A stretch of 64,000 nt of DNA from Alentia gelatinosa (GCA_950022655.1 OX465580.1:93080797-93144796); one strand, 5' to 3'; counted from the first letter of the stretch, positions 1 through 17,768 are shown. Numbers and translations are program-made. Notes: generated by a model from the sequence alone, not told the origin.

Positions 1-2259
1 TACGATGACGATTCACTTCACGTGCATACATATTCAGATATGAGCATCTATATTTCATATACCCGGAGCAGCCCTGCTCCCATACGACCGCAAAGTCTTT
101 ACATTTATCATGTGGGCAGAGGCTGCAGTTGTCTGAAACTGAATTATTCACGTTATTAATCATTCCCCTAACGGTCCCTACTACGCCTCACCGGCGAGAC
201 TGCTTCAAGGGAAGATTTTTGGATGAATGACATTGGAGATTACATAGGAATTCAATGATGGATATGTGGATTAACACTTGTAGAGATCAGTCAGAGATTC
301 TGTAATAACTCAATTTTAAATAAGGAGCATGTTTCTGTGAAGGCACTTGCTACTTGATGCCCAAATTGCCTCATTTATGATTAAGTAGACTGTTTCTTGA
401 ATATCTTTGTTTGAATGTGTCGTGGAGAGTTCTAGTATTATTACCCAGTACGCAAGTTCTGACTGCTGATGTTTTTCAAGTGAATTCACCTAGCCTGCAC
501 GAAGGAATTCTTGTATCCAAGAACAGAAAAGTAACAGATAAATATGATTGATGAGTGTGTGGTGATAAGAAGGGAAAAGGTTAGATCCTTGTAAGACTTC
601 CAGTCTATTTCTTATACGGCTGCATTCACCGAAGGGCAAGACATCTGCTGTCACATATCCACTGGTGGGCAGGGCAACCTGATAATTTGGTGACTACCTG
701 TAGTGACACTCAGAGACAGATCACTAGAAGTACTGATAAGATTAAGTTGAAACTACGAAGACCAAAAACAGATTTAAAAAAAAAAAACCCAATCTATCTG
801 GGAATTAAACTCTGGGACTGCTTGTGTGCGCTTAGACACAACATATCAGCGACAGAAAGGCCTTCAAAGAGGTGCTAAAAAGAATCAATCTTACCACGAT
901 TTGTGGTGATTTGATCAATTAATTGATATCCGGAGGTAAAAAAAAATTCCTCGCCTATATATGACCACAACTGGATACCAGTTCTTATTTAATTTAATAG
1001 AATACATTGTGACATAAAACTGTTATGTGAGATGTCATTGTGATAAGTTGGAGCCCGACTATGCTGTATGTTACACTGTATGTGTTCTCTGTCTGTATGT
1101 TATACTATGTCATGTCCTCGTTTGACTTTCTTTCTGGTACATACTACATAGGTCTTATCAAGCTGAAAAATATCTCGTATCATGGTGTAATGTAAGACTA
1201 AGGTATGCTATGAGCAACTATGGTTTAATAAAACCCACTAATTTAAACTGAGACGGTAAACGGTAATCAAGAACGATTCTGAAGAATCAGGCGGGTTGCC
1301 CCTATTCGGAGGTCTTTGACCCCATCAGAACTTTTTCTGTCAATACCGATCACACTACGGACACTAGTTACATGATTACTACGATGTAAATAGAACCGAG
1401 CAGCTATTGTGTTAACCGAATGTTATGTCCTGCGTTTTGACTATTTGGTTCTAAATCTTGTATTTTGTATATAAGAACCTTCTGTCAATAAATACTCTTT
1501 CAAAACAAAAAAAAACCAACTCAGCCACAGTAGCTCAATTAAGTTCTGCAAAGAGGTACAACCGCACATCGGATGTGGAACCCATTGCCCAGAGTAAAAC
1601 AGCTTTAAGTTATCCCGTTTCTCCAACTCTTAGGAACACATACCTCTGAGACACCCTTACTAAAGCCATTCCAGCTCGGAGGCATAAATGCTCGACGCCA
1701 TATCAGCTCAGAGTAGCTCAGTTAGCGGCCTAGATGAACTGTTGGTCTCACCATCTGAGGACCAGAATTAATCTAACCTCCTGTGTTTCAGAGTCACACC
1801 CAATCAAATCTTAACTTCCCCTGGGTCACACTCACTCTAGACTTCAGTCTCTAATTGCAACACCACCACGCCACACCCACCCTCCAGGGGTTACATCCAC
1901 ATCTCAAGACAATGACGACGAATGTTCAACCTGGGAAGATACAAATCGGAAAGATCGGTGTGTAGTGTCTTTCAGACGAACATCCAACACAGCATGGCTG
2001 TATTTGTTCTGTTTGTACATGTTCCGTAGGTTTTGCGTATTCATATATATATATACACACCTACATATTGATAAAATATTGTAAAAAAAAGTTCACCCAC
2101 TGTCCCTTGTACGCATATCCGCCGCCTCCGCCACCATCTGACCTGCAGGTCAAGACCGAAATATATTAGGGGAGACAGGGAACGGTTTTTGCAGCTTACA
2201 TTATAATACATTAAAGTAATATATTCTGAATAATTAGAGCCTTGATACCCTCGATACCA
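1..2259. other. Non-coding stretch, nothing recognised
   Basis: AT-rich DNA without a supported coding region. Reading frames are short and have no recognisable domain. Around 1710-1730 there is a stretch resembling a tRNA A-box (tagctcagttagc), but no matching B-box follows at the right distance, so no tRNA or SINE is called. Confidence 0.5.
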
Positions 2260-2413
2260 GGTCCGCACCCGGCGACAGTAGTGTATTTTTCTATATTGTG
2301 TAGGCACCTGTTGCGGTTCAATGAATACCTACTAGCGGGTGGGGCCCCACAGGTCAGATGTGGTCCGCACCCGGCGACAGTAGTGTATTTATATATATTG
2401 CAACAGGCTTCCA
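2260..2413. repeat. Repeat unit, copy 1, ending in a (CCCT)n tract
   Basis: A unit at about 2305-2413 recurs at 2677-2787 with a few substitutions and runs directly into a CCCT microsatellite both times. Within it a 29-bp word starting ggtccgcacccggcgac occurs at 2260 and 2362, and again at 2736 in the second copy. Core repeats leading into a microsatellite are known from non-autonomous Helitron/Helentron-like elements of bivalves and other invertebrates. That assignment is inference, because no terminal hairpin or CTRR end was identified. Confidence 0.7.
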
Positions 2414-2570
2414 CCTCCCTCCCTCCCTCCCTCCCTCCCTCCCTCCCTCCCTCCCTCCCTCCCTCCCTCCCTCCCTCCCTCCCTCCCTCCCTCCCTCCCT
2501 CCCTCCCTCCCTCCCTCCCTCCCTCCCTCCCTCCCTCCCTCCCTCCCTCCCTCCCTCCCTCCCTCCCTCC
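2414..2570. repeat. (CCCT)n microsatellite, about 39 units
   Basis: About 157 bp of uninterrupted CCCT (CCTC) repeat directly follows repeat copy 1. Open frames translate it as repetitive Pro-Ser-Leu-Pro, which is a product of the repeat and not a gene. The length and purity suggest a highly polymorphic locus. Confidence 0.97.
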
Positions 2571-2676
2571 TCGTAGGTGCGTTCGATCCTTATATTTATG
2601 TTACGTTGAGCCTCTGACTATGTCTTGTTTGCTGGTGACCTATTTGACCTGATTTCCTCAAACAAGTCTGGTATCT

Positions 2677-2787
2677 GCACCCGTTGCAGTTCAATGAATA
2701 CCTACTAGCAGGTGGGACTTGCTCTTGTCAGATGTGGTCCGCACCCGGCGACAGTAGTGTATTTATATATATTGCAACAGGCTTCCA
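2677..2787. repeat. Repeat unit, copy 2
   Basis: Second copy of the roughly 110-bp unit seen at 2305-2413. It has the same order: a gcacc(c/t)gttgc start, a tacctactagc block, the 29-bp ggtccgcacccgg word, then a TA-rich segment and gcttccacct. It leads into its own short CCCT tract at 2788-2818. Confidence 0.75.
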
Positions 2788-2818
2788 CCTCCCTCCCTCC
2801 CTCCCTCCCTCCCTCCCT
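2788..2818. repeat. Short (CCCT)n microsatellite
   Basis: About 31 bp of CCCT repeat at the end of repeat copy 2, in the same position relative to the unit as the long tract at 2414-2570. Confidence 0.9.
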
Positions 2819-3038
2819 AGCGGCTGGGTTCCGTGGGTAGCAATACCAGATGTGTTGGATGGAATCAGGGGCCTGTTTAATAATCTGGGATCGTACATGT
2901 AGACCCTTTTCGGTATGCCATAGACAGCCAGAGGCGATGTGGGTCTAAAAATCTATTTTTTTTTTATTTCTTAAAACATGTATACATTACTTGTTGAAAC
3001 CGAAATCATGGCAATGCCATGCCAACTTAAAATCCTTG

Positions 3039-3072
<34 letters not shown>

Positions 3073-4836
3073 GAGAGAAAGATCTTGCAAGATCTTCTTT
3101 CTCTTGCATGATGGTAATTCACAGCTGGTGCATTAACTATATACTGCACGCGCTTTTTCAGGCAGTCAGAAGCGGGTAGAACATATTGCTAGATTCATTC
3201 TCTATATGATGGGTTTATATTGTTCCATTCATATTTGTTTAATCGACCTGTATTTCTTTTATTGTCATTGACAAGGAAAATCGCAATGATTTTAGTTCAT
3301 ACTACATTTGAATCATATCCATTAGGAAGTAGATGAACTAAGAATATTGAATCAATGACAGTGGTCGGAAAACTAATGCTGCGGGGTGTGGGATTCCCCC
3401 TGTCAGCACTTTTCATCATAGGCAGCAGTATTTTCCCACACTTCTGGCTAAAGCTAATTAGCTCATCTATCAAATCAAGAGGAAAGTCTGTCATTGTTGT
3501 TTTCAGGTATTAGTTCCACTGAGGTGACAGCATTTTGACTAATTCCATTAGATTATTAGCCAGAGGCCCTCTCCTGATAACAATTACAGATTCTCAGCGT
3601 AAACATTGTCGTACTTTTACATTTAATTTTACATTCAGAGGTATGGCTTTCAGTTGTTTATGGTAAAAAGCTACTAATTGAAACCATATCGGCAGTTAAA
3701 ACATGTTCAGTTGCAAAATAGAAATAAGGTAAATAAAAGAACATATCAAGACACTAGACTGTCCGTTTTTTAGCGCTCATCTGTTTTATAGGTGGTTGAT
3801 CCTTTATTTATTTCTAAAGAATTTCATCCATTCGCATACTAGAATCTTATGATTAGACAGTGTGACCATTATATATGCGATGGCTCTTGAGCAAATTAAG
3901 TTCAGACTGAACGTATGACTTCGGTTTAAGATCGCTATTAACAGATACATTTTTATCGAAAGACCATCATACCTGCTATCTTTCAATACATAGTAATCAG
4001 GAACCTATTAATCACATGGTTAAAATATGATACACTTAAAATGTCCTTCCAGTTTTCTTTTTTCTAGTTCAATTCATCGATGGAATTGTTCTTGAATTTC
4101 TCTCCAATCCCAAATAGCTCGAGTACTTGTAATATTGATAGTCAAATCTACTTTTCACTTGTTTTATCTATTGTGGGCGGTTACAGTCTCAAATGAGTCT
4201 ATTATTGATGGTTTTTTTTTACCAGCATCACTGTTGTAGTCTGTTTTACTGAAGTTGTACTAAGCAAAAACGGAACCTCCATAAATCACTTGTTAGCAAG
4301 CCAGATTAAGGGCACAATCCACCAGGCCGATTTCTCACCCGATCAATTGTTCCTGGGCCCTTAAGAGGAAACTCACATATTGTGATTTATTTAATTCTGA
4401 TAACAATAGTTTAATAAATAACCATTTTCAATGATTTGAGAAATTCTAGGGCATCCGATAATAATCGGCGATTGTCTTGCTACGGAATCGGCTACCGTCG
4501 GTCCGGTGGAACACGGTCATTACCCGAATCATTGTACTTAAATGAATAAAAGATCAATTAGAAAACTTAATTATCAAAACAGGAACTCGATCAAAATTTC
4601 GATGAGAGGGAAATTGCAAATAACAAGGACTGGATAAAATTATAATTGCAGTAGGGGAGTTAATGCAGAGACAGGAGACAATATTACCGGAAGAGGGTAT
4701 CGAAGATAAGTGTTACGTATACATTCTCCACTCACCTGATCGTCGGCCATTGCCAGCAGGCTGACAGGGAAGTCGCTCACAATGGACATCTCAGGGGCTA
4801 GACTTGATTTAAGCCTCGTACGAGGAACCTTTAATA
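2819..4836. other. Non-coding stretch with a (TA)n tract
   Basis: No supported gene. A perfect TA dinucleotide tract of about 27 bp lies at 3039-3065. The rest is AT-rich sequence without recognisable protein similarity or RNA gene. Confidence 0.5.
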
Positions 4837-4878
4837 TACAGTAAAACCCTACTTAAGGGACACCTCTTAGGGCTTTGG
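4837..4878 (+). repeat. Possible single terminal repeat of a pogo-like DNA transposon
   Basis: The sequence reads TA followed by cagtaaaaccctacttaag and a short pyrimidine-rich stretch. This resembles the ends of pogo/Tigger-type elements, which start with CAGT(A/G)(A/G)AACC at a TA target. No matching inverted end was found nearby, so this would be a truncated remnant. The call rests on remembered family appearance only. Confidence 0.3.
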
Positions 4879-5061
4879 TTATATTGGTAGTCATCATGAA
4901 AACTTACAATCAGGTAGTATAGACGGAAGACAATCTATAAGGATCAGAACTACCTACGCACTTATACATCATTTACGTTTATTTCATTTTTCCTGTTTTG
5001 TTTGAATTTATAGGAAGACCGCCAAACTGATGGCGATTGTGTATTTATCCTACTTTTCACT

Positions 5062-9630
<4,569 letters not shown>

Positions 9631-10680
9631 TCTTTACACTGGACTACCCAAGTATCCATGCCGCAGATACGTCCTTCGAGAAAATTCCGGTTTCGCTGAC
9701 GCCTGTGGTGGCAGGGATCCAGCTAAATGAGGCAGTAGGGATCTAAAGGGGTAAGGGGATGAAAGATAGAGAGGCAAGGGATCCGGACAAGGGCTGTTGG
9801 TGAGAGGTAGCCGAAGGCCACATCCATTCTGGACTAAGGAGGAAGATGAAGTGCTGGGGAATACGATCCAGTAGCGCTGTGGACAATCAGGCAAGGCTGA
9901 GACCTAGAGCCTATACGGCTCATGGGGTGTTCATGTATGTGTTGAAAAGAAAGAGTAAAGGAAAGTGGTCTCCAAGGTTGAAGACTATTCGACGGGGAGT
10001 AAGTGTGACGGGTGATGAGAGGATGGGTCGATCAGGTCAGATGGGACCCTAGTGAGGGGTGAGATGAAAGTTGGTCGGGGTTGGAATAAAGGAAAGTGGA
10101 AGAGCGAAGTGGATATTTTAGGTGAAGGCGCGAGTGTGATGGACAGTCTGTTAGCGTATGCTGCAGGGTGAGAGGGCAAAGTGAACCGCGGAATTAGATT
10201 GCGACGCCGGATGGGGTTGAGAGACCGCGCCTCCGGCTTGGATCAGCAGCTGCTGGCTATACACTGTTTGGGACATGGCTTTTGCGCCCGGCTTAGAATG
10301 TTGTGAAGCTTGAAATACCCTACACACATATATACATGTAGTCCCCCGTCCTTCTTCACATGTACATTCAGAGGTATAATCGTGTGTTTGTATGGCCTAG
10401 GCCTGTGGGCGGAGACTTGACGGAGGCATTCCGGTGTCTTCCTTTCACGGTCGCCCTTCCCTGTCTGTGCGTTGTCATGCCCAATGATGTCCCCCATCAA
10501 GATCTATGAATCTCTCATAAAGAACTGCCCCCCAGAGAGCAGTTCTGCCACCAGAGGCGCTTCGGGCAATTAAGTGTCCCTCCCCGTGCACGTTAAGTGG
10601 GCCGCCACTGGTTCACCTCGGGAGGAGTGGCAATATACACGGCGGAGGGGCACACACGGGAACCAGCATTCCTAAGGGGG
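9631..10680. other. Purine-rich, more GC-rich stretch without a gene
   Basis: On the plus strand about 9700-10180 is strongly purine-biased (many gaggg/aagg runs). About 10530-10680 is GC-richer. No coding region, CpG-promoter motif cluster or repeat unit was recognised. A CTCF-like word near 10543 lacks one base of the core. Confidence 0.4.
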
Positions 10681-13600
10681 GCATGGTACGATGACACTAG
10701 TGGCGCCCCTTGTGAGATATGGACTTAGCGTACTGATTGGACGATTCACAGTGTACACCATGCGTTGCCATTTTAGTTAACTATGATATTCGCGAAAGTC
10801 AATTTTTTAGTTCAGGTACATAGATACATTGCAAAATAATCGCACAAACGTTGGACAAAACCACGCATACTCACTAAAAATTCACTCTGCAAAAAAAGCA
10901 ACACTAGTATAACTCTTGTGACTTCTCATCCTCTGCTTTTCGATAACAATGATAAAGTTCAGGAACTCGTTGAAGGTCTCAGACACCAACCCTTAGCCCG
11001 TCATCGCTCCCGCCTCCACTAATGCACCGACATGACCCACTCTCGAACAAATAAAGCGCGCCAAGTACCTTTCAGTCTCGCAGACGACTTTTCCCCACAA
11101 TCGCATGCTGCCCACGACGCCGTCGACGGCGCGCCTTTCATCTGGTTAGAGCCTCTCCTGTGAAGGTCAGAATCCATGAATAAATAACCGTCACCGACAC
11201 TTGAGTTTGCCGTTATAATCCGCAGACGGTCTTTTTCAGTCTTGAGTGTGCAGAATTGATTGTTATCCTACCCCCTTCTAAATTATTAAGCCACACGCTT
11301 TGCGTCATAGGCAGGGTCATAAATCCAGCTTTCCTTATCTAGGAAGTTAAAATTCTTTCTGTTTTAGTCGTTTAATAATCGTTTATAACGCCCATTCAAG
11401 GCGGTGTAGTCTTGAGGAGTTGTAAATGTAAAGGCCAATTTACCTTCTTATCAGCAGTGCTAATACGAGAAAGCTCTCCCTCCGTTTAATCAGTAATGCG
11501 ATAGTTTCTTTTGACCCGCGATTTTAATTCTTTGATATTTTCTTTATTGGCAAAAACCTATTTCGGGCGATTTGGGATGCGCTTTTGAGGAAACTGTTCT
11601 GAAAACGGATACTTCGATGTCATATTTAATTCTGATATCAATAGTTTTCAACTCTCCTTAATATAGAATGATTTACAATGTTATAGCACATGACTTTCTG
11701 TAATGGGTACCATTTTCAATCACTTTCTTTACTGAATAACAGCAGTATTAATTCTAGCCAGCATGATCAGGTCCATGAATTATTATTATAAAGGAACTAC
11801 AAGGCAGTCAGCTACCTAAAGCAAGGTTAGGTTTTATGAGCGCCATAAAAGCTTTTCTCATATGGAGAATGAAAGACTGGCTTACTCAACCGAAGCCAGC
11901 AACTGTCAAGCCAGTCCAGAAACCCGCATTTAGGAGCGAAAGAGATGGGTTTCCTTCCACAAACCTAATCCGACCCCTGTAAAGACCACGCAAACCCGAC
12001 ATTAGGAGTTGGTGCCAGCACTTTGTCCCACTTCTGTGTGGGCTGTCTGTTATCTGCCAGAGGGGATTAGCGAGATTAGCGAGCTGGGCTCCAGCAGGCC
12101 TCCTGGAGCAGACATGAGCAGATGAGTCGTGAGTCAATACGCCGAGAGCGGGTCAAGACAGGATAGTTACACACAGGAGCTGCTCGCAGCTGCTCCCATC
12201 ACATGGGCATTGCACGATGAAAGACTCCTAGTCTTAAGACGTTCGTTTTGCATTTCCCCCTTCCCTTCACCTCAATGCCATTAGTAGCAGCAAATAAGCT
12301 TATGGTCAAAATGTTGAGTGCATGCATACGTGTCAGGAATCTGACGTGGGCTGTAGAGGGAATAAAACCGACCCTCAATTGCACCAATATTCACAACTTT
12401 CTGCATACCCACAGGAATAGGAATACACACTTGTGTGTAGTTGTTACTTCTATGGTTATTTAGCCGCAGTATCACTATTTCAAATGGCATTGTCTGCTCA
12501 TGGTGTGATGCAAAGAAAATATTTTCATTATGCTTCCTTTTGAAGTTATTTGGATTCGCATAATCAGCTATAATATTTGCAAATAATTTTATGAAGCAAA
12601 CCATGTATGTTGTTTGATATTGTAAGTTATAGAAACAAGTACAGATTTCTATTTTAGCGAAGGGCACCTATACAATAGAACCCCGGTTGCGGGGAATGGA
12701 TTGTGGGGCAACCCGCAAACTCAGGAAATTTGGTCCTGGAAAGAAATACTCTAGTTCATGGTTATTTTATTTCAGATCACCCTACCAAATGGACCACTCA
12801 CATCCGGAACAAGGTGGTCTGCTTAGTGGGGTTCGAATATACTTCCTATGGTACAGTAAACACGTTTGCAGATCATTTTCGTCAGTTCTGACACTTGGAG
12901 TTGGTGTCTGGCTTTCTCCTACTGTATCGACCGATGAATGTAGCCGTGAAATTATTGTGCAGTCTGATGTTATTGATTAAAGAACTTTAACTTAAACGTA
13001 CAGAGTCATTACACAAGGCAACCCCATTTGAGATATAAGGAATGAATGTTGTACATAGAACAGCAGTACACGGATCTGGAAGACTGTCTATATGGCACGT
13101 CTTTATTGTATATCTATACACACTGGACACGTTATCCTAACCCGAAAGATCAGTTGTGATTTACCATAAAATACCCCTGACCCAGTGACTAAGACTAAAG
13201 AGAATGTATAAAATAAATGTATCGGTGCAGCACTATATATAAAGCTGAATAATATCCCCCTTCTACGGTCGCTATTGGAATCTAGGGTGAAAACCACGAT
13301 AGAGGAATGAAGCATGTATCAAGAGGTGTCAGACTTTACATTAATGTCTAGCTGGGCCGTCCTGGGTTGCCAGCTCTATATAATTACCGTATTATTGAAT
13401 TTCAACTAATTCCTTATGGTGGCATTTCTATTGTTTATGGCAGGGTGATCCTAATATTGACTCGAAGACAGGTGCGAGAAATAGTGTCTGACTGCTCCAT
13501 GTTGGCTCGCTACATGGCAGCTGGGCTTCGTTTTGGCAGCCAGAACTTGGCAACCTGGAGCCTGATTGGGGGCTTCCAATGGCCTGATCTATGAATTAGT

Positions 13601-15195
13601 CCAATTCGGGACATTTCTTCGTTATATTGCTAAATATAAAGTATTGGTATTGAAAATATGCATCGGTAGCGCATTTGGATGATCAGACTATGGTGTTTTG
13701 CCGTTAAGCGCTACCTTAAATCGCCGATTAATCCCACTGCTTTTGAGAGTTCCATGCAGAAGTCGGGTGTCTATCGCTGAACTGGTCACCCCATAGTGCT
13801 GTGGCCATAACATGTTTTGCCCTGTAGTGTGGTGAACAGAAAATGAGTCATGAATAACTGACGCCTTAGGCACTAGTAGAATGGTGTCAGTGGGTCAGGG
13901 GATGAGAGGAGGGGTTGTCACGAGTTAGACTCCAGGGACCTCTGTGGGTCCCCATTGCCTGCTCCGACTGGCCACCCACTGACAAGGCCTTTGATCCGTG
14001 GGTTATAGGGCCCTTTCGTATTAAAACCTTATGGTAATAAACAGAGTGATGAATGCTTACTTATGCGTTTCAAATAGAAGAACCTTTAAGAGAGAACAGT
14101 ATGGGAGGTTTACACCGGTCCAAGAATATGAAAATGGTAATGATAGTATGCAATATGCTATTACCATGTATTGGAAAATACCGGAAGAAGATACCAAGAC
14201 GTGTCGATGTTCCAATATTAATGACAACTATTGACAAAAGTGTATTTCGACTTTAGTTCAGTCTTTTGCATCTGTTTGATTAATAGTCCCTCCCTCAATA
14301 TTTGGTTGTTATGGCACTAGGTGTATAATTCATATAGGAGAAATATTCCTTATTTCAAAGGAATCCTAATCCTCAAATATAATAAATATGTAATTGTCAG
14401 GGCGAGAAACGGCCAGCCTTTAATGATTCCATTTGGTAGAAATGCCACTATAGTAGTATCCCGCTGATAGAAGTGATGCCTGACTGCCTGATCAATGTGA
14501 CAGCATCTAAAAGCTTTTCATTGTAGTGTATAGAACGAGGTGCTTGTAATTCCTTGTTAGCACCGATAGAGGCTGACACCTGAGCGTCTGGAGATGGTTT
14601 TCACCTTCAGTCTACATCAGTTCATCCCACTGACTTCTAAATCCTAACAGGAAAGGAAAAATGATATTCCTCCGCTGTGACTTCTTCTAAGAGAATTTGC
14701 CAACAGGGAATCCCTTTTTTACCCTTTATCTAGAACATAGTGCTTTCTTGGTCATTTCCATGAATCTTGACCTTTAGTAATATATTTATGAGCATAGCTA
14801 TCTTTTTATTTCACAGTAACAGATACAATTCCAATCGTTTTCATACTTTGTACATAACCCATGTAAGGTATAGGGGAATGGTTTGCAAAGTTTGTCGGTT
14901 AGGCGTAATTACACAGATCCTGTTTCTTCACATAAATGCCAAAATTCTCTTTCTATGACTGGTTACTGTCAATCTATTTCACGACATACCTGCCATATGG
15001 GTTGCAGTCAGGTATTAATAGTTCCTTCTTAAAAGAATTTTATTCAGATTTCTTCGTTAAAGCATGTATCATAATTTGAAAATTTAATGCCATATCATTT
15101 AAATTTTAGATGAAATAATTACAAACTGTCGTTGCTTTATCATTTAATGGACAACAGAAACGAAGAAGCCAGAAGGTGTATAGCAGTTGCAGGTA
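10681..15195. other. Non-coding stretch, nothing recognised
   Basis: No supported gene or named repeat. A moderately CpG-rich patch lies at about 11020-11150. The 97-128 codon frames near 12.3-13.0 kb overlap on both strands and carry no domain. Confidence 0.45.
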
Positions 15196-15636
15196 AAGCA
15201 GCTTTTCGTTGTAGTAATCGTCTACTGAGTGGTATTCCTTCTAATTTATTTTTGTTCTGATATCTTTGACCTCACTCTGACCTCACTCTGACCTGTCACT
15301 GACTTTTCCCAGGAATAATTCTCACCTCATATAGTTGAATACCAGGGACCTGCAAGATCTCAGAAAGGACCTCGGCCACAGTTTTCATCTTTGCACAACA
15401 TGTATAGTTTAAGTTCATGGTGTTGATAAATGCTGTCACCTCGCTTTTTGTCCACCAATGAATGGCGGTTTGTGTGCAGGAATGCCTCGTCTCCATGGTT
15501 GAGGTGCACGGTATTCAGACTCAATCCCTCTCTTAGGTTCAACACCCTAAGCCACCGTAGATACCCAGCCATACCTTACAATACTCCACCAGGCCCCTGC
15601 CCTGCCCTCAACCTTTGTCGTCCCCAGCCACACTCC
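15196..15636. repeat. 441-bp tandem duplication, copy 1
   Basis: This 441-bp segment is followed head to tail by what reads as an identical copy at 15637-16077. The junction is defined by an aagca word that starts both copies and a cacactcc word that ends both. No difference was seen where the copies were compared, and frames inside both copies translate identically. It also contains a small internal repeat of gacctcactct near 15270. No coding function is evident. Confidence 0.95.
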
Positions 15637-16077
15637 AAGCAGCTTTTCGTTGTAGTAATCGTCTACTGAGTGGTATTCCTTCTAATTTATTTTTGTTCTG
15701 ATATCTTTGACCTCACTCTGACCTCACTCTGACCTGTCACTGACTTTTCCCAGGAATAATTCTCACCTCATATAGTTGAATACCAGGGACCTGCAAGATC
15801 TCAGAAAGGACCTCGGCCACAGTTTTCATCTTTGCACAACATGTATAGTTTAAGTTCATGGTGTTGATAAATGCTGTCACCTCGCTTTTTGTCCACCAAT
15901 GAATGGCGGTTTGTGTGCAGGAATGCCTCGTCTCCATGGTTGAGGTGCACGGTATTCAGACTCAATCCCTCTCTTAGGTTCAACACCCTAAGCCACCGTA
16001 GATACCCAGCCATACCTTACAATACTCCACCAGGCCCCTGCCCTGCCCTCAACCTTTGTCGTCCCCAGCCACACTCC
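15637..16077. repeat. 441-bp tandem duplication, copy 2
   Basis: Direct head-to-tail copy of 15196-15636. The flanking sequence diverges right after 16079. Either a recent tandem duplication or a local assembly artefact would give this picture. Confidence 0.95.
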
Positions 16078-17677
16078 AAATTAAAGGCTTTTCGGCGTGA
16101 CAGACGTAGGCTTGTGCCGACTTCGTCTTTTCTTTTTTGCTCCCACTTTGCCGGCCGCTGGGCATAGAGGGGGTAACGGGGACATAAAGCTGTCAGGAAA
16201 CGGTCCTAATTTGCTGGTCCCAGCCCAATCAGTGAAGACTTTTGACCATTAACGTTAGCTCGCTGGGCGGGGCGGGCCTGTGGCGTGCTGCAGCAGGGCA
16301 AAAGGCAATTGGGGAGCGCTGCAGGAGCGGGACGCGGTAGGCAGTGGGACAGGGAGGGTGTGATTGTGTATGTCTTGAGGGCACTATGGAGAGGAAAGGT
16401 CCTCCTTTGTCTGGCTGAAAGAGAGGGTGCTTAATAAATGCGATGCGGATAGAAACATGGAAAGTGTGGGATTGTTGCATACCAAGCATGCTGTAGTGAG
16501 TCAATTGATGGCAAGCTATATTTATTCAGGCAACAATGTTTCCTGCAGTTGTGGGCTATGTACTCCCGTTACTAGATGTATTACCTAACTTTAATAGGAA
16601 TCTCACCACACGGCTAGGGATCTCGGCAGACGAGGTTTGCCTGGAATAGGATGGCGAAGAGCGGGCGACGGGAAGCGTATGGAGAGGTCAGGAGTCATTG
16701 GCCACGCAGATGGAGCTATCCTTCACCAGCTATTGGTGGTGCGTGAGGATGAAACTAAAAGAACCCCAGACAGTTCGTCTGCCCTACCTATACTAGCTTC
16801 CCATGCACTTAACAGCCATCTCGACCATGGTGAACTACACTAATGTAATCTTTCGGGAGAAATAGGATTGAACTTAGAATAACAAGATATGTTTTTTTTC
16901 TGTGTGTTTTTTGGGTCTCATGGAAGGTGTATTATGCGTTAGGTTTTGTATATCAGGATATCCTTGGTGTGTATTCCACATTTACAAAATATTGTAGATT
17001 ACAGATGAAATATCACAACATGTTGAATTACAGACGTAATATCGTAACATTTCTGTTCTATGTCCACTAAACATTTCTGTTATGCGTATCTAATCTTTTT
17101 ACATTTTAGTTCCCTTCTTGTGTTAGGAACTACCTTCCCCCTTTTTTGTTCTTTTGGTATATATTATAACAACACTCCACATTACCACAGGTGGACAGGA
17201 CAAAAAGCAGGACAGTACAGAATTGGACAGCTTTAAGAAAAAATATATATTTTATGAAGGTATGATCTTTGGAAGTATGTGACTGTGTCAAATATTTTTC
17301 TTATTCTTTGATTTCTTTTCTTTTTGTCGTAGGAGCTCGCGGAGTGAGGTTATAAATATGACATGCAACTTAAATATTCTTGTAACGAGTTGAAATAAGT
17401 TTTTCGTCCCACATTTTAACAGCCCAACTTCATGGGGTATAGTTGATCACGATTGCACCCATACAACATCCCATACATAAGTAGTATATGGAAATGTCCG
17501 TTGTCTTCGGGGTACAGCCGTAGTCCATATGTTCGAACCAAACCCATGCAATGAGTTAATTTACATTCGGGGCAGTGATTTAATTTACTGCTGCCAATTA
17601 CATCTGCGCACCACATGCTGTCGGCGATAACTGCATATAAAACAAGTGCATCACCGACTCGGGAATGCGGAATTATT
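16078..17677. other. Non-coding stretch
   Basis: A GC-richer patch lies at about 16140-16360 and AT-rich sequence follows. No supported coding region, RNA gene or repeat family. Confidence 0.45.
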
Positions 17678-17768
17678 ACCGGAAGAGCACTGCCCTCTTC
17701 CGGCTAACGCGCCCTCTGGTGGCAGTGGAACGGAGGCTACGACTGCCCTTGCTCATTGCGCATGCGTG
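17678..17768. promoter_or_regulatory. Candidate promoter/insulator: ETS, CTCF and NRF1 motifs
   Basis: Within about 90 bp there are accggaag (ETS/GABP-like, 17678-17685), a second inverted cttccgg (about 17697-17703), gcgccctctggtggcag (17709-17725), and tgcgcatgcgtg (NRF1-like, 17757-17768). The third reads on the minus strand as CCACCAGAGGGCGC, a full match to the CTCF core. All four are established animal motifs, and ETS plus NRF1 pairs are typical of CpG-type promoters. No associated transcript can be named, so direction and target are unknown. Confidence 0.5.

Noticed and set aside
1705..1800. tRNA-like A-box (tagctcagttagc)
   Set aside because: No B-box or tRNA fold follows; too weak for a SINE or tRNA call.
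2242..2652. 136-codon and overlapping frames rich in Pro-Ser-Leu-Pro
   Set aside because: They are translations of the CCCT microsatellite and its flanks, without independent coding evidence.
10541..10562. CTCF-like word ccaccagaggcgc
   Set aside because: One G of the invariant core is missing.
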